Origin: Paludibacterium paludis | Lineage (GTDB): Bacteria; Pseudomonadota; Gammaproteobacteria; Burkholderiales; Chromobacteriaceae | Length of the DNA stretch: 64,000 bases | Direction of reading: 5' to 3' | NCBI RefSeq assembly: GCF_018802605.1 | Contig: NZ_CP069161.1 | Coordinates: 1,550,001-1,614,000, forward strand | In this document: positions 51,086 to 58,902 of the stretch, piece after piece | Numbering within the stretch: the stretch's first letter is position 1 | How the letters are laid out: each line of letters starts with the position of its first letter | The notes under the pieces: model-generated | Told to the model about the DNA's origin: nothing | The model's input: the letters and a program-made list of their open reading frames with translations, nothing else | Database searches by the model: none | Program-made: the position numbers and the translations under genes

Positions 51086-51248
51086 CGTCCGGATAGCCCC
51101 GTGGGGCGGAGGCACGGCTTTATGCGCTATCCGCGCATGAAGTCCATCTCATGAACAACAGCTTGCTCAATGCCTTGCCGGGGTGTTGCGACGGATGCAT
51201 TCATTTGTGCGGTACATGTTTTGTGTGTGTTAAACGATAGGTGTCTGA
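51086..51248 (+). other. Leader region of the toxin gene
   Basis: This 163-base gap separates the adaptor and toxin genes. It contains an 8-bp stem (CGGATAGC 51090-51097 with GCTATCCG 51126-51133) that can enclose a small GCCCC/GGGGC hairpin. From about 51180 it turns AT-rich (TTTGTGTGTGTTAAACGATAG). A separate toxin promoter is possible there, but I see no confident -35/-10 pair. AGGTG at about six bases serves as the ribosome site of the toxin. Confidence 0.45.
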
Positions 51249-54200
51249 ATGAGTAAAAAAAAAGCCAATGAAGTCGCGAATAAAGCCGTGCATGACTACA
51301 CGGCTGAGTTGCTTGAAAAACTTAACGGTAAGAAAGATAAAGAACTTGCTTCGGCGATTTCTTTCTATCGCGAGGCGCATGAGAAAGGACGTGTTTGTGA
51401 ATATGACGCGCTAAAAAAAATTGAAAAGGCAATCTCAGATAGAAAGAATGGCGCGGCGGCTTCCAAAGCTGCCAATGCGAAAAAAGACAAGTTGATTGAT
51501 GAGTTTCGTCAAGTCGTCGAGGCGCGAGTGGCCAAGATCAATGCTCTGTCCGATGAGGATCTGATTTCAAGCGATTCATACCGGCTGGCAAAAGAGAAGG
51601 GAGGCATGGCCGAGTACTTGTACCTGCAAGACCTGGTCAGTTCCGTTGGTCAAGGGGGGGGCGATGTACTTCATCAACGAATCCGGAATACGGCATCTGC
51701 AAAAATGAGTGGCTTGCAGGTGACTGTCCCGAAGAATCTGCATTTTGTATGGTTCGGGAAGTTGGGCGATGTGCAGAAAGAGTACATTGCCATGTGGGGC
51801 AAGGTAAATCCCGGCTACGAGGCGACAGTTTGGTTCGACCCGAACGCAGTGATGGCCATTGAACTGAAAAAGGCCATTTTTGCCAGGGCTGAAGCGGCTT
51901 CGTATGTTACGGAATATGGGGGGAGTGAGGATCAAAACAAAACGATCAGAATCATGGCGCTCCAGAACCAGGCCCACGAGTACGTGAAACGGCGCATGGC
52001 GGAAGGCGCGGCGATCACATTCGATGCCGCGGCAATCGACTTCATGGCCGGGGAGCTCGGAAAAGACCGTGCCGCATTGGAGACGACGCGCCAGGGGAAT
52101 CTTGATTCGTTCAAGAGCATTGCCTCAAACAGTGGAGCGAATACAAACGGAGTCGCCAATGTCAAATTTGCCTCGGCTGAAGAACTATTGCCGACATTAT
52201 CTCCTGCATTGCGTGATGCGTACTACCAAGAATTGAGTCTTCGTGGCAATGCAGCGGCCGCATCCGATATTTTCCGTATTCATGTGCTAGACAAAAAAGG
52301 TGGGGTGTATTTTGACGCCGATCTTTTGCCGGTTATTAATGATGGCGTATATTCTTCGATCGATAAATCGCTGACATCGGGTGTTAACCCGCGAGTTTTG
52401 AATAGTGCCAAGACACAGGTTGTTCTGAACGAACTAGCCAAATCCGGAGATTTTTCCGGTCGCGAGAAGTTGAAGGGCACATACACTGACTATATACAAA
52501 AACTTCGTAACGATGGACAGCATGCGCTTGTGGATGCAATGCAATCTGCTGTCCGGGGAAAGACGTTTGACCAGTTGTTTGTCAAACTGAATGAGGTGAG
52601 TATTAACCCATCTGGTTTTGCGGTAGGAAAAATAGCGAAAAACTACTGCAATTCCAGCCTGGCGGCAGAGCAAGGCGCTCCTTTTATTGCGAAGATCAAG
52701 GAGGTTTTTGCCGATAATTATGCGTTTTTGAGAAGGGTGGGAGCGGCTAAGCCTGCGACGCGCTTTGACTGGATGGGGGACGTCACGACCAAAGCGCTTG
52801 CCGATAATTATTTTGTCTCTCACATGGAAGAACATGGTCGCGTTTACAAGATCCTGACGTATCGACGGGATGGCATGGATAGCGACAGTCTGGCTACGGT
52901 TTCCGTCAGTGGACCGGGGGCTCTTGAAAGCGCGATTTTCAGCTACGAAAAAGAACTCCGGGGGAAGAAGGCGGATTTGACGCAGGATAGTTATCGCATG
53001 GAGCACTTTAATAGCGATACCGAAGAGGAAAAGAAAAGTACTTGGACCACGCGGGTCGAGGAGCTTGGCAACGTCAGTACGAAACCGGTAACATCGCCTG
53101 AAAATGGCCGCCATTCTCTCATCGATGGCGGAAAGCCCGCAGATGCGAGAAAACAGTCCGGCGACTCCGGCATTGAATCGGATAGTGGCGGGCAACGCTC
53201 CGTCGACGAGGGGCGATCCCGTAGCGGCTCGGCATCCGGCGATGCCGCGACCAGCGATATCACCCGTGTTTCGAGCGGTCTTGATGTCTCGGACGGGGTG
53301 AACGGGTCGACTACGCCGCAAGGGCCGCACTTGACCTCCGATGATGTGGTGTCCCGTGTCTCGCCGGGCTCGAAGTTCCTGTCATCGGGTCAAACCGGCA
53401 TGCGTCTTTACGGGCTCTACCGCTCCCTGACATCCATCAAGGGCAATCTGGCCCGCGGAGACAATGTCGCGGCGTATATCGACATGGGCAACCTGGCCGC
53501 CGAGGGCGTATCCGAAGTGGCGGAGCGCGGACTCGTCAGCCTCGGCCGCTTCATCCAGCGTTCGGTGGGCCGCTCATCCTCGACGCTGGGCGGAGTCGGC
53601 CGCGCCCTCTCCAAAGGGGCCGGGCTGATCGCCTCCGTGTTCACCTTGCCCTTCGATTTTTACAATGTCTACACCAATGCCCGCAATGTCGGCAATCTGG
53701 AAGGCAAAGCGCGGCAGGACGCGGTGTTCAGCGGCCTGATGGCGGTGGCGTCGGTCACCACCACGGTCGCGCTGGGGGTCGGGGCGCTGTTGAGCGCCAA
53801 GGTGGCGGCCGTGCTCGGCCCGGTGGGGCTCGCCGCCGGAGTGGGGCTCATTACCATCTCACAGGTTTACAGCGCTGTACGGCAGGTCGAGGAGATCGAG
53901 AAATACGTCGCACTGTCCGGCTGGGAGCGTTTCCGCGAAGGGGTACGCGGCTTTTTCGGCATGGCGCCGACCACCGAGGTGGCGGATGCGGTGCGGGCCG
54001 GCAATTGGCAGGAAGCGATGGAACGGCAATTGAAAGCCGGCTTTTTGTCGCTGGCGGCCGAGGCGGAGAACAAGGGCATCGACGACGCCGTGTATGCCCG
54101 GCCGTCGATCGTGTCGCGCACGTATCTGGACGATGCCGCGCATCCGAAATGGATGGAGCGAGAGGTGACCGACGAGCACCAGTACCGGCTCGCGGCCGAC

Positions 54201-56519
54201 AGGCTGAATCGGCCCTTCCGGTGCAACGAGCCTCATTCGATTGACGTGTCGGAACATTTGCATCTGCACTTGCTCGAGGAAACCCGGGATCTCCACAGCC
54301 GTATCTACATCGGCGAGGAAACCCGATCGACCCATGATCACGCCGAAGTGTACGTCCAGGCGACGGACGACACGCTGGATTTCTCCGAAGGTCTGGACAA
54401 GGTCAAGGGGACCGGGCAGTTCAGCGCGATGAATCTCGAGGCGGCCCGCAAAAACGGTTCCGCGAAATTGAACTGCGTGACCCATTACGATAACGAAATG
54501 CGCCGCGCGTCGCCCGGCAATGCCAACAAGGGAATGGTGATGTTCGACTTTGGCGATGGCAACGACACGATCGCCGGAGTGCGGGACCGTCAGAACCATT
54601 TCCGGCTCGGCAGCGGCAGCAAAGCGATTTTCGGCGGGGAGAAGGACGATATTTTCCGGTTGAGCGCCATGCCGTCGCTTGGCGACAGCCATGGAGGCCG
54701 GTTCGCCACGGCGGAAGCGTACAGGCAGCTTGCCGGCCGGATGGGCTCGTATCGCTACCAACTGGAAGGGGGTGGCGGCAGTGATACGTTGATTCTGGAT
54801 ACCCGTTTCGATGAAAACGTTTTTGCCGGTTACCGCATTGATTTGAAGAGTGGCTCGATCGACCTGCTCCGGCCGGATGGCGCGCGGCAAGGCGTCGGCA
54901 CGGTCAGCGGGATCGAGCATATTCAGCATGGCGGCGCCGCCTCCGCCAGCGCGAATGAATTGCACGGCAGCGATGACTCCAATCATCTGGCCGGCAAGTC
55001 GCGCGACAAGGTGTACGGGCGCGGTGGCGCCGACGTGATTCGCCTGACCGGCCATGCCTTTGCCGATGGCGGCGCCGGCATCGATACCTACCGGGTTTCC
55101 CTCAACCCTGGTGACGAAGTGACGATTCAGGACCGCTACACTGTGACGGGCGAAACGCTGGAAAGCAGTGTGGTTCATCTGGAGAACCTGGGCATTCGTG
55201 ATATCGCCTCCTGGGATATCGACGGGAAGGATCTGGTGGTGAGCGCGAAGGGCGGCGGCAAACTGGTCGTCAAGGATGTGTACCGTCCGACGTCCAGGGG
55301 TAGCGTGTTCAACGGCAACCATTTCCAGTTCATCACGCGCGACGGTTTGCTGCTGGCGCCGGAGTTTCCGTCCGTCATCGCCCGCGATGGCGCGCATCGG
55401 GGATTGACCTTCGCGGCGAGCTATCTGAAAGAGGCGGACAAGGAGTACGCCGCCGAGGCCGGCGGCGTGACGCTGGACCTGGCCGCCGGAAGCATCGCGC
55501 GCGGCGGATTGGGCCCCCTGGTGCTGGACCGGCGTTACCGCCTGCTGGGCGGTGGTTCGCTGGAGGGCGACAAGGTGGCGGGAACCGGCGCGGATGACGT
55601 GCTGCATGCCGGCGAAGGGGCGGACGTGCTTCAGGGCCGGGGCGGCAAGGATCTGTTCGTGATCGGCGCGGGCAAGGGCGATGTCACGGTGGAAACCGGC
55701 GCGGGCGACGAGCACAAGCCAAGCGCCGTGGTGCTGCCGACGGGTTCCCTGCGGGATGTGACCGTATCGACACAGGGCGAGTCGATGCGGATCTCCTCCC
55801 GGCTCACGGGCCTGTCCGGCCCCACCGAGCGCACGATCATTCATCGCGGCAAGCCCAATGGACTGTGCCTGATCGACGAAAAAGGGGCCGAATTGCACTG
55901 GAAGGTGGACGACACCACGAAAAAAGTGAGCAGCTACACACAGATCGCCGGCGAGGGCGGCACAGAGCTGCGCAGCCGCGAGGCGCGCCAGAACGTGCTG
56001 ATCGGCCGGGGCGGCGCCGATACGCTGGTGGCCGGACACGCCGACACCCTGATGGTGGGGGGCGAGGGGGCGGATACCTATGAAATCGGCGTTCATCAGG
56101 GCGACTACTACCTCAACAACCGAGCGGGAGACCGCGCGCGCGATACGGTACGCTGGAGCCGGGAGGGTCGCGTGAACGGGGAGGATCTGAAGCTTGACCG
56201 GTTGGGTGACGACCTGCGTCTGAGCCACGGCGCAGCGGGTGGGAAAGCATCGAACCTGGTGGTGTTCGGCTACTTCGCCGACGAGCAGGCCCGCAATCTG
56301 GACCTGCGCCTGGTGTCGGGCGGCCACACCCTGTCGCTGGACCGGGACGCGTTGTGGCGGCGGACGGCCGAGGCGCCGCGTCTGGCCGCCGACGCCCCCC
56401 TCGCGGGCAAGGTGCAAAAGCTGATCCAGGACGCCAATCACCGGACCTCGCCGGGCGCCGCCCTGTCGGCGGGTTCCGGTATGACGCGCGACCCGTCCGT
56501 CACCCTGGCCGCCGGCTAG
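51249..56519 (+). CDS. RTX toxin with TcdA/TcdB-type glycosyltransferase and pore domains
   Basis: The product has 1756 residues. Residues 1-155 are helical and charged. Residues about 156-590 form a GT44-like glycosyltransferase: HFVWFG (W168), then AAASDIFR (D340, R343) and GGVYFDADLL (Y354, D356, D358). The D-R-Y-DxD spacing equals TcdB D270, R273, Y284, D286, D288. A Ser/Gly/Asp-rich linker (610-715) follows. Residues about 716-900 match the TcdA/TcdB pore region in pattern (SGLMAVASVTTTVALGVGAL, VGLAAGVGLIT). From about 1100 degenerate RTX repeats appear (FGDGNDTIAG, YGRGGADVIRL, LIGRGGADTLV). No cysteine protease domain and no CROP repeats are visible. By family it would inject a transferase that sugar-modifies host GTPases; the target is unknown. 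Export by the adjacent type I system is inferred. The glycosyltransferase part is much AT-richer than the rest. Confidence 0.88.
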   Translation: MSKKKANEVANKAVHDYTAELLEKLNGKKDKELASAISFYREAHEKGRVCEYDALKKIEKAISDRKNGAAASKAANAKKDKLIDEFRQVVEARVAKINALSDEDLISSDSYRLAKEKGGMAEYLYLQDLVSSVGQGGGDVLHQRIRNTASAKMSGLQVTVPKNLHFVWFGKLGDVQKEYIAMWGKVNPGYEATVWFDPNAVMAIELKKAIFARAEAASYVTEYGGSEDQNKTIRIMALQNQAHEYVKRRMAEGAAITFDAAAIDFMAGELGKDRAALETTRQGNLDSFKSIASNSGANTNGVANVKFASAEELLPTLSPALRDAYYQELSLRGNAAAASDIFRIHVLDKKGGVYFDADLLPVINDGVYSSIDKSLTSGVNPRVLNSAKTQVVLNELAKSGDFSGREKLKGTYTDYIQKLRNDGQHALVDAMQSAVRGKTFDQLFVKLNEVSINPSGFAVGKIAKNYCNSSLAAEQGAPFIAKIKEVFADNYAFLRRVGAAKPATRFDWMGDVTTKALADNYFVSHMEEHGRVYKILTYRRDGMDSDSLATVSVSGPGALESAIFSYEKELRGKKADLTQDSYRMEHFNSDTEEEKKSTWTTRVEELGNVSTKPVTSPENGRHSLIDGGKPADARKQSGDSGIESDSGGQRSVDEGRSRSGSASGDAATSDITRVSSGLDVSDGVNGSTTPQGPHLTSDDVVSRVSPGSKFLSSGQTGMRLYGLYRSLTSIKGNLARGDNVAAYIDMGNLAAEGVSEVAERGLVSLGRFIQRSVGRSSSTLGGVGRALSKGAGLIASVFTLPFDFYNVYTNARNVGNLEGKARQDAVFSGLMAVASVTTTVALGVGALLSAKVAAVLGPVGLAAGVGLITISQVYSAVRQVEEIEKYVALSGWERFREGVRGFFGMAPTTEVADAVRAGNWQEAMERQLKAGFLSLAAEAENKGIDDAVYARPSIVSRTYLDDAAHPKWMEREVTDEHQYRLAADRLNRPFRCNEPHSIDVSEHLHLHLLEETRDLHSRIYIGEETRSTHDHAEVYVQATDDTLDFSEGLDKVKGTGQFSAMNLEAARKNGSAKLNCVTHYDNEMRRASPGNANKGMVMFDFGDGNDTIAGVRDRQNHFRLGSGSKAIFGGEKDDIFRLSAMPSLGDSHGGRFATAEAYRQLAGRMGSYRYQLEGGGGSDTLILDTRFDENVFAGYRIDLKSGSIDLLRPDGARQGVGTVSGIEHIQHGGAASASANELHGSDDSNHLAGKSRDKVYGRGGADVIRLTGHAFADGGAGIDTYRVSLNPGDEVTIQDRYTVTGETLESSVVHLENLGIRDIASWDIDGKDLVVSAKGGGKLVVKDVYRPTSRGSVFNGNHFQFITRDGLLLAPEFPSVIARDGAHRGLTFAASYLKEADKEYAAEAGGVTLDLAAGSIARGGLGPLVLDRRYRLLGGGSLEGDKVAGTGADDVLHAGEGADVLQGRGGKDLFVIGAGKGDVTVETGAGDEHKPSAVVLPTGSLRDVTVSTQGESMRISSRLTGLSGPTERTIIHRGKPNGLCLIDEKGAELHWKVDDTTKKVSSYTQIAGEGGTELRSREARQNVLIGRGGADTLVAGHADTLMVGGEGADTYEIGVHQGDYYLNNRAGDRARDTVRWSREGRVNGEDLKLDRLGDDLRLSHGAAGGKASNLVVFGYFADEQARNLDLRLVSGGHTLSLDRDALWRRTAEAPRLAADAPLAGKVQKLIQDANHRTSPGAALSAGSGMTRDPSVTLAAG

Positions 56520-56847
56520 GATCATGCGCTCCCGGGGCTCTGACGAACCGGGAGCGCATGGACAGTTCGATGTCTTTCACGTAAAATAATCAAGTCTTTA
56601 TCAGATGGAGAGTCCCTTCGTGGACGGTGATTCCAGTCGTCGATCTTGTATCGGCGAATAAAGGCAAGGACATCGCGGATTTCTTTTTTCTGGTCGCTGC
56701 CCTTGCCTGACAAGGGTAGCGGCATCATCGGGCCGATTCGGCCGATCTTCCCTACCGTTTCATTTCTTACCGGTCACTCCCATTCGACCTGGCGGTCGAT
56801 GGCCTGTGGCCCTTGGCTCGCGGACCCGCGCGTCCGGAGGAGGAAAT
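56520..56847. other. Gene-free stretch after the toxin
   Basis: It begins with the stem-loop at 56524-56559. The remainder, partly AT-rich around 56580-56700, holds a minus-strand open frame of 68 codons (56522-56728) without a ribosome site or known motif, which I do not call. No promoter for the 56848 gene is certain. Confidence 0.5.
56524..56559 (+). other. Stem-loop after the toxin gene
   Basis: ATGCGCTCCCGG (56524-56535) and CCGGGAGCGCAT (56548-56559) form a perfect 12-bp stem with a 12-base loop, four bases past the toxin stop. A T-run is missing, so it could be a Rho-aided or weak terminator, or a 3' end protector. Confidence 0.6.
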
Positions 56848-57018
56848 ATGCGCGTAGAATTCATGAGAACCGGTCTTCTGGTGTATTTGCTGAACGAAAA
56901 GCAACTTCGCCATGACAGGGACGGAGCGCTCAGGGATGCCACTCCGGCTTCCCGCCGGGTGCTGGAACCCCTGCTGGCGGCCTGTCGCAAAATGGCCTCC
57001 CGGGGACAACTGATCTGA
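56848..57018 (+). CDS. Small 56-residue protein, unknown
   Basis: This short gene is supported by GGAGGAGG four bases before the ATG and by a strong terminator 28 bases after the TGA. The product starts MRVEFMRTGLLVYLLNEKQL and is rich in Arg and Leu, with a short hydrophobic patch (TGLLVYLLN) followed by a basic helix (SRRVLEPLLAACRKMASR). There is no signal peptide and only one cysteine. I do not recognise it. The position between toxin and cupin genes says little about function; a small regulator or a membrane-associated peptide are both possible. Confidence 0.6.
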   Translation: MRVEFMRTGLLVYLLNEKQLRHDRDGALRDATPASRRVLEPLLAACRKMASRGQLI

Positions 57019-57046
57019 CTGTCTCCGTCAGGCGACGCTTTTTTCC

Positions 57047-57078
57047 AAACCGGACCCGCGTGGTCCGGTTTTTCTTTT
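57047..57078 (+). terminator. Terminator after the small gene
   Basis: AAACCGGACC (57047-57056), a 5-base loop and GGTCCGGTTT (57062-57071) are followed by TTCTTTTC. It is a good Rho-independent terminator that supports expression of the 56848-57018 gene. Confidence 0.85.
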
Positions 57079-57906
57079 CGTGCGTCCGGCAGGGCGGGAA
57101 GCATGAGCCCGCGAGGCGTGGCGTCATGGGCGTCTGATTTTTTTGTCATTTAATCTTGATGGCGTAAAACGTTTCGGAATGTGCCAGAGAACATGCGTGA
57201 CGGTAATAATCGCTACGCCGGACGATATGATCCTTTTTACGGCCTGTCGTGTCAGACATGCCCTGACTCGTGGTGAATCCCTGTATTGAATCCATTGGCA
57301 TGGCAGGTCCATGGCCGGGCATCGCCCGCTGTGCCGTGGAAAACCCGTGCGCACCGTACCGGAAGGCCCGCCGGAAGCCGAAATCGCGAAGCGCGGTTTT
57401 GTTCCGGCATCATGCGTTTTTCTTTGCTGAACCTGGCGGCGCGGCACCGGAGCGCCAAGCGCAAGGTGGCGTTGGCATCATCGCCAGTCTTGTTGATGGC
57501 ATGAAAACCGGCCGGGTGACCGGGATACCCGCGCGGCTCCGTCTCATTTCATTTTTTGCCGCGAAACGGGAGCCGCGTAACGAGTCGGGCTGGCGCACAC
57601 CGGCGTGCACCGGCATTACATGGCTTACGCACCCGGCATGAAATGGCGAAGGGTTTTCCTATCGATACCGCATTCGACGTATTACATGGAACAGGCTCGT
57701 GAACCGGCGGTTTCATGACGCGGCGCTGGAGGGCGCTCCCCGCAGCCGGGCTGGCCTGGCGGGTCTTCGGCCGTTTGGCGAAGCCGCCGTCCCGGTGGTT
57801 CGATTCATCGTCAGTCGTGATGCGAGAGACATATACTTAGAGGGGCACCGCCAAGGATTCCGGCTTTGAGATTCTCATTTGTCTTCACGGGGAAAGGAGT
57901 GTTCCC
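57079..57906. other. 828-base stretch without a recognisable gene
   Basis: Several short open frames exist on both strands, but none has a ribosome site, signal or motif that I can support. A TATACT hexamer at 57832-57837 could be the -10 element of the cupin gene; a matching -35 is not clear. Composition is mixed, and no insertion-sequence ends or direct repeats were seen. It may be decayed coding sequence. Confidence 0.5.
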
Positions 57907-58410
57907 ATGTCCGAGCGCGCCAGAGAGCTTGTCGACAAGCTGATCCGTAATTATCGCGATGCGAATCTGGAACGGGAGGTGCGAGACCCGTTGTATGAAA
58001 CCTTATGCTGCCGGCTCGGGCGGGGCACGGCCGCCTGCAAGCTCGGAGCCTCGGTCGATACCGTTCCGCCCGGCAAGCGGGCATGCCCGTATCACTTTCA
58101 TCATGCGCAGGAAGAGATGTTTGTCATCCTGAGCGGCGAGGGGACATTGCGAGTGGCGGGTGAAATGCTGCCGGTCCGGGAAGACAATGTCATTTTCATT
58201 CCTCCCGGCCCGGAGTATCCCCATCAGTTGATCAATACCTCCCACACGTCCATGACCTATCTGTCCGTCAGCACCCAGGATTCTCCGGAAATCTGCGAGT
58301 ACCCCGATTCGGGCAAGTATTTCGCGGCCATGTCCCGGGCGGATGGGTCCTGGTTCGGCGCCATCCAGAAGACTTCGGCTTCGCTCGATTACTGGCAGGA
58401 CGAACCGTGA
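57907..58410 (+). CDS. Cupin domain protein
   Basis: The 167-residue product carries both cupin motifs: CPYHFHHAQEEMFVILSGEG (metal ligands H, H and E) and FIPPGPEYPHQLIN (with the third histidine). A single small beta-barrel is expected. This resembles cupins annotated as auxin-binding-like or sugar-related, but the ligand cannot be named. AAAGGAG precedes the ATG at 57907, and a terminator follows, so it is a single-gene unit. No signal peptide is present. Confidence 0.85.
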   Translation: MSERARELVDKLIRNYRDANLEREVRDPLYETLCCRLGRGTAACKLGASVDTVPPGKRACPYHFHHAQEEMFVILSGEGTLRVAGEMLPVREDNVIFIPPGPEYPHQLINTSHTSMTYLSVSTQDSPEICEYPDSGKYFAAMSRADGSWFGAIQKTSASLDYWQDEP

Positions 58411-58435
58411 TTACGCTTGCCCCCGAGGTTCAATG

Positions 58436-58474
58436 ACGACCGGCATTGCGTTCGCGATGCCGGTCGTTGTTTTT
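58436..58474 (+). terminator. Terminator after cupin gene
   Basis: ACGACCGGCAT (58436-58446) and ATGCCGGTCGT (58457-58467) pair perfectly over a 10-base loop and are followed by TGTTTTTC. Confidence 0.85.
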
Positions 58475-58831
58475 CATGCATGAAATGCCCGGGGCATGGA
58501 ACTGGTTCGTCGTTCCGTTGTTCGCCCTGTTCCGGGGGACTGTGCGTGAAAGGCGGATCGCCGACGGGCATTTTTTGTGTTCCAGCGGCGGGCAAGGCGC
58601 TGTGGCGCGGTTGGTGGCGCACGCTTGCCGCGGGATGCCATTGCCCCGTGGCGATGCCAATTGCGTCGTTGTGGCTGCCCGCACGCCGCCGGCCCCCGGG
58701 ATGAAGGTGCTCTTGGCCCCCGCTGTACAAAAAACGGCGGGCTTTGCCGGCGATTTTCCCGGCACGGGGTATCGGGAAAAATTCTCCTCCCGACAGGACG
58801 GCGCGGCTCGCTGTGCTATTTGTGAATGTGT
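58475..58831. other. Gene-free stretch before the tyrosinase cluster
   Basis: Open frames here (for example one running from 58446 on the plus strand) start inside the cupin terminator, lack ribosome sites and have no recognisable domain. Nothing else is seen until the promoter at 58832. Confidence 0.5.
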
Positions 58832-58860
58832 TTGACAACTCTCATAAAGGAATCTACTAC
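58832..58860 (+). promoter_or_regulatory. Promoter of the tyrosinase cluster
   Basis: A perfect -35 TTGACA (58832-58837), a 17-base spacer and TACTAC (58855-58860, four of six consensus) lie 42 bases before the tyrosinase ATG. The expected leader is about 36 bases. No operator-like repeat overlaps it. Confidence 0.6.
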
Positions 58861-58902
58861 CTGAATCGAATGGTGCCTTGCGTAAAAGAAGGAGGAGAGC
58901 CC

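Noticed and set aside
53040..53400. Possible cysteine protease domain in the toxin linker
   Set aside because: The linker is too short and too low in complexity, and no His/Cys protease signature was found.
53859..56525. 888-codon open frame opposite the C-terminal half of the toxin
   Set aside because: It is opposite RTX repeat coding sequence and has no start signal or known domain.
56522..56728. 68-codon minus-strand frame after the toxin
   Set aside because: It has a protein-like stretch (EIRDVLAFIRRYKIDDW), but there is no ribosome site, no match I can name, and its 3' end runs through the 56524-56559 hairpin. It may be a gene remnant.
57124..57641. Short open frames on both strands between the small gene and the cupin
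   Set aside because: None has a ribosome site, signal or motif, and they overlap one another in conflicting frames.
58744..58902. N-terminal extension of the tyrosinase from an upstream in-frame ATG
   Set aside because: It would include the promoter at 58832-58860 and lacks a ribosome site, while the ATG at 58903 has a strong one.
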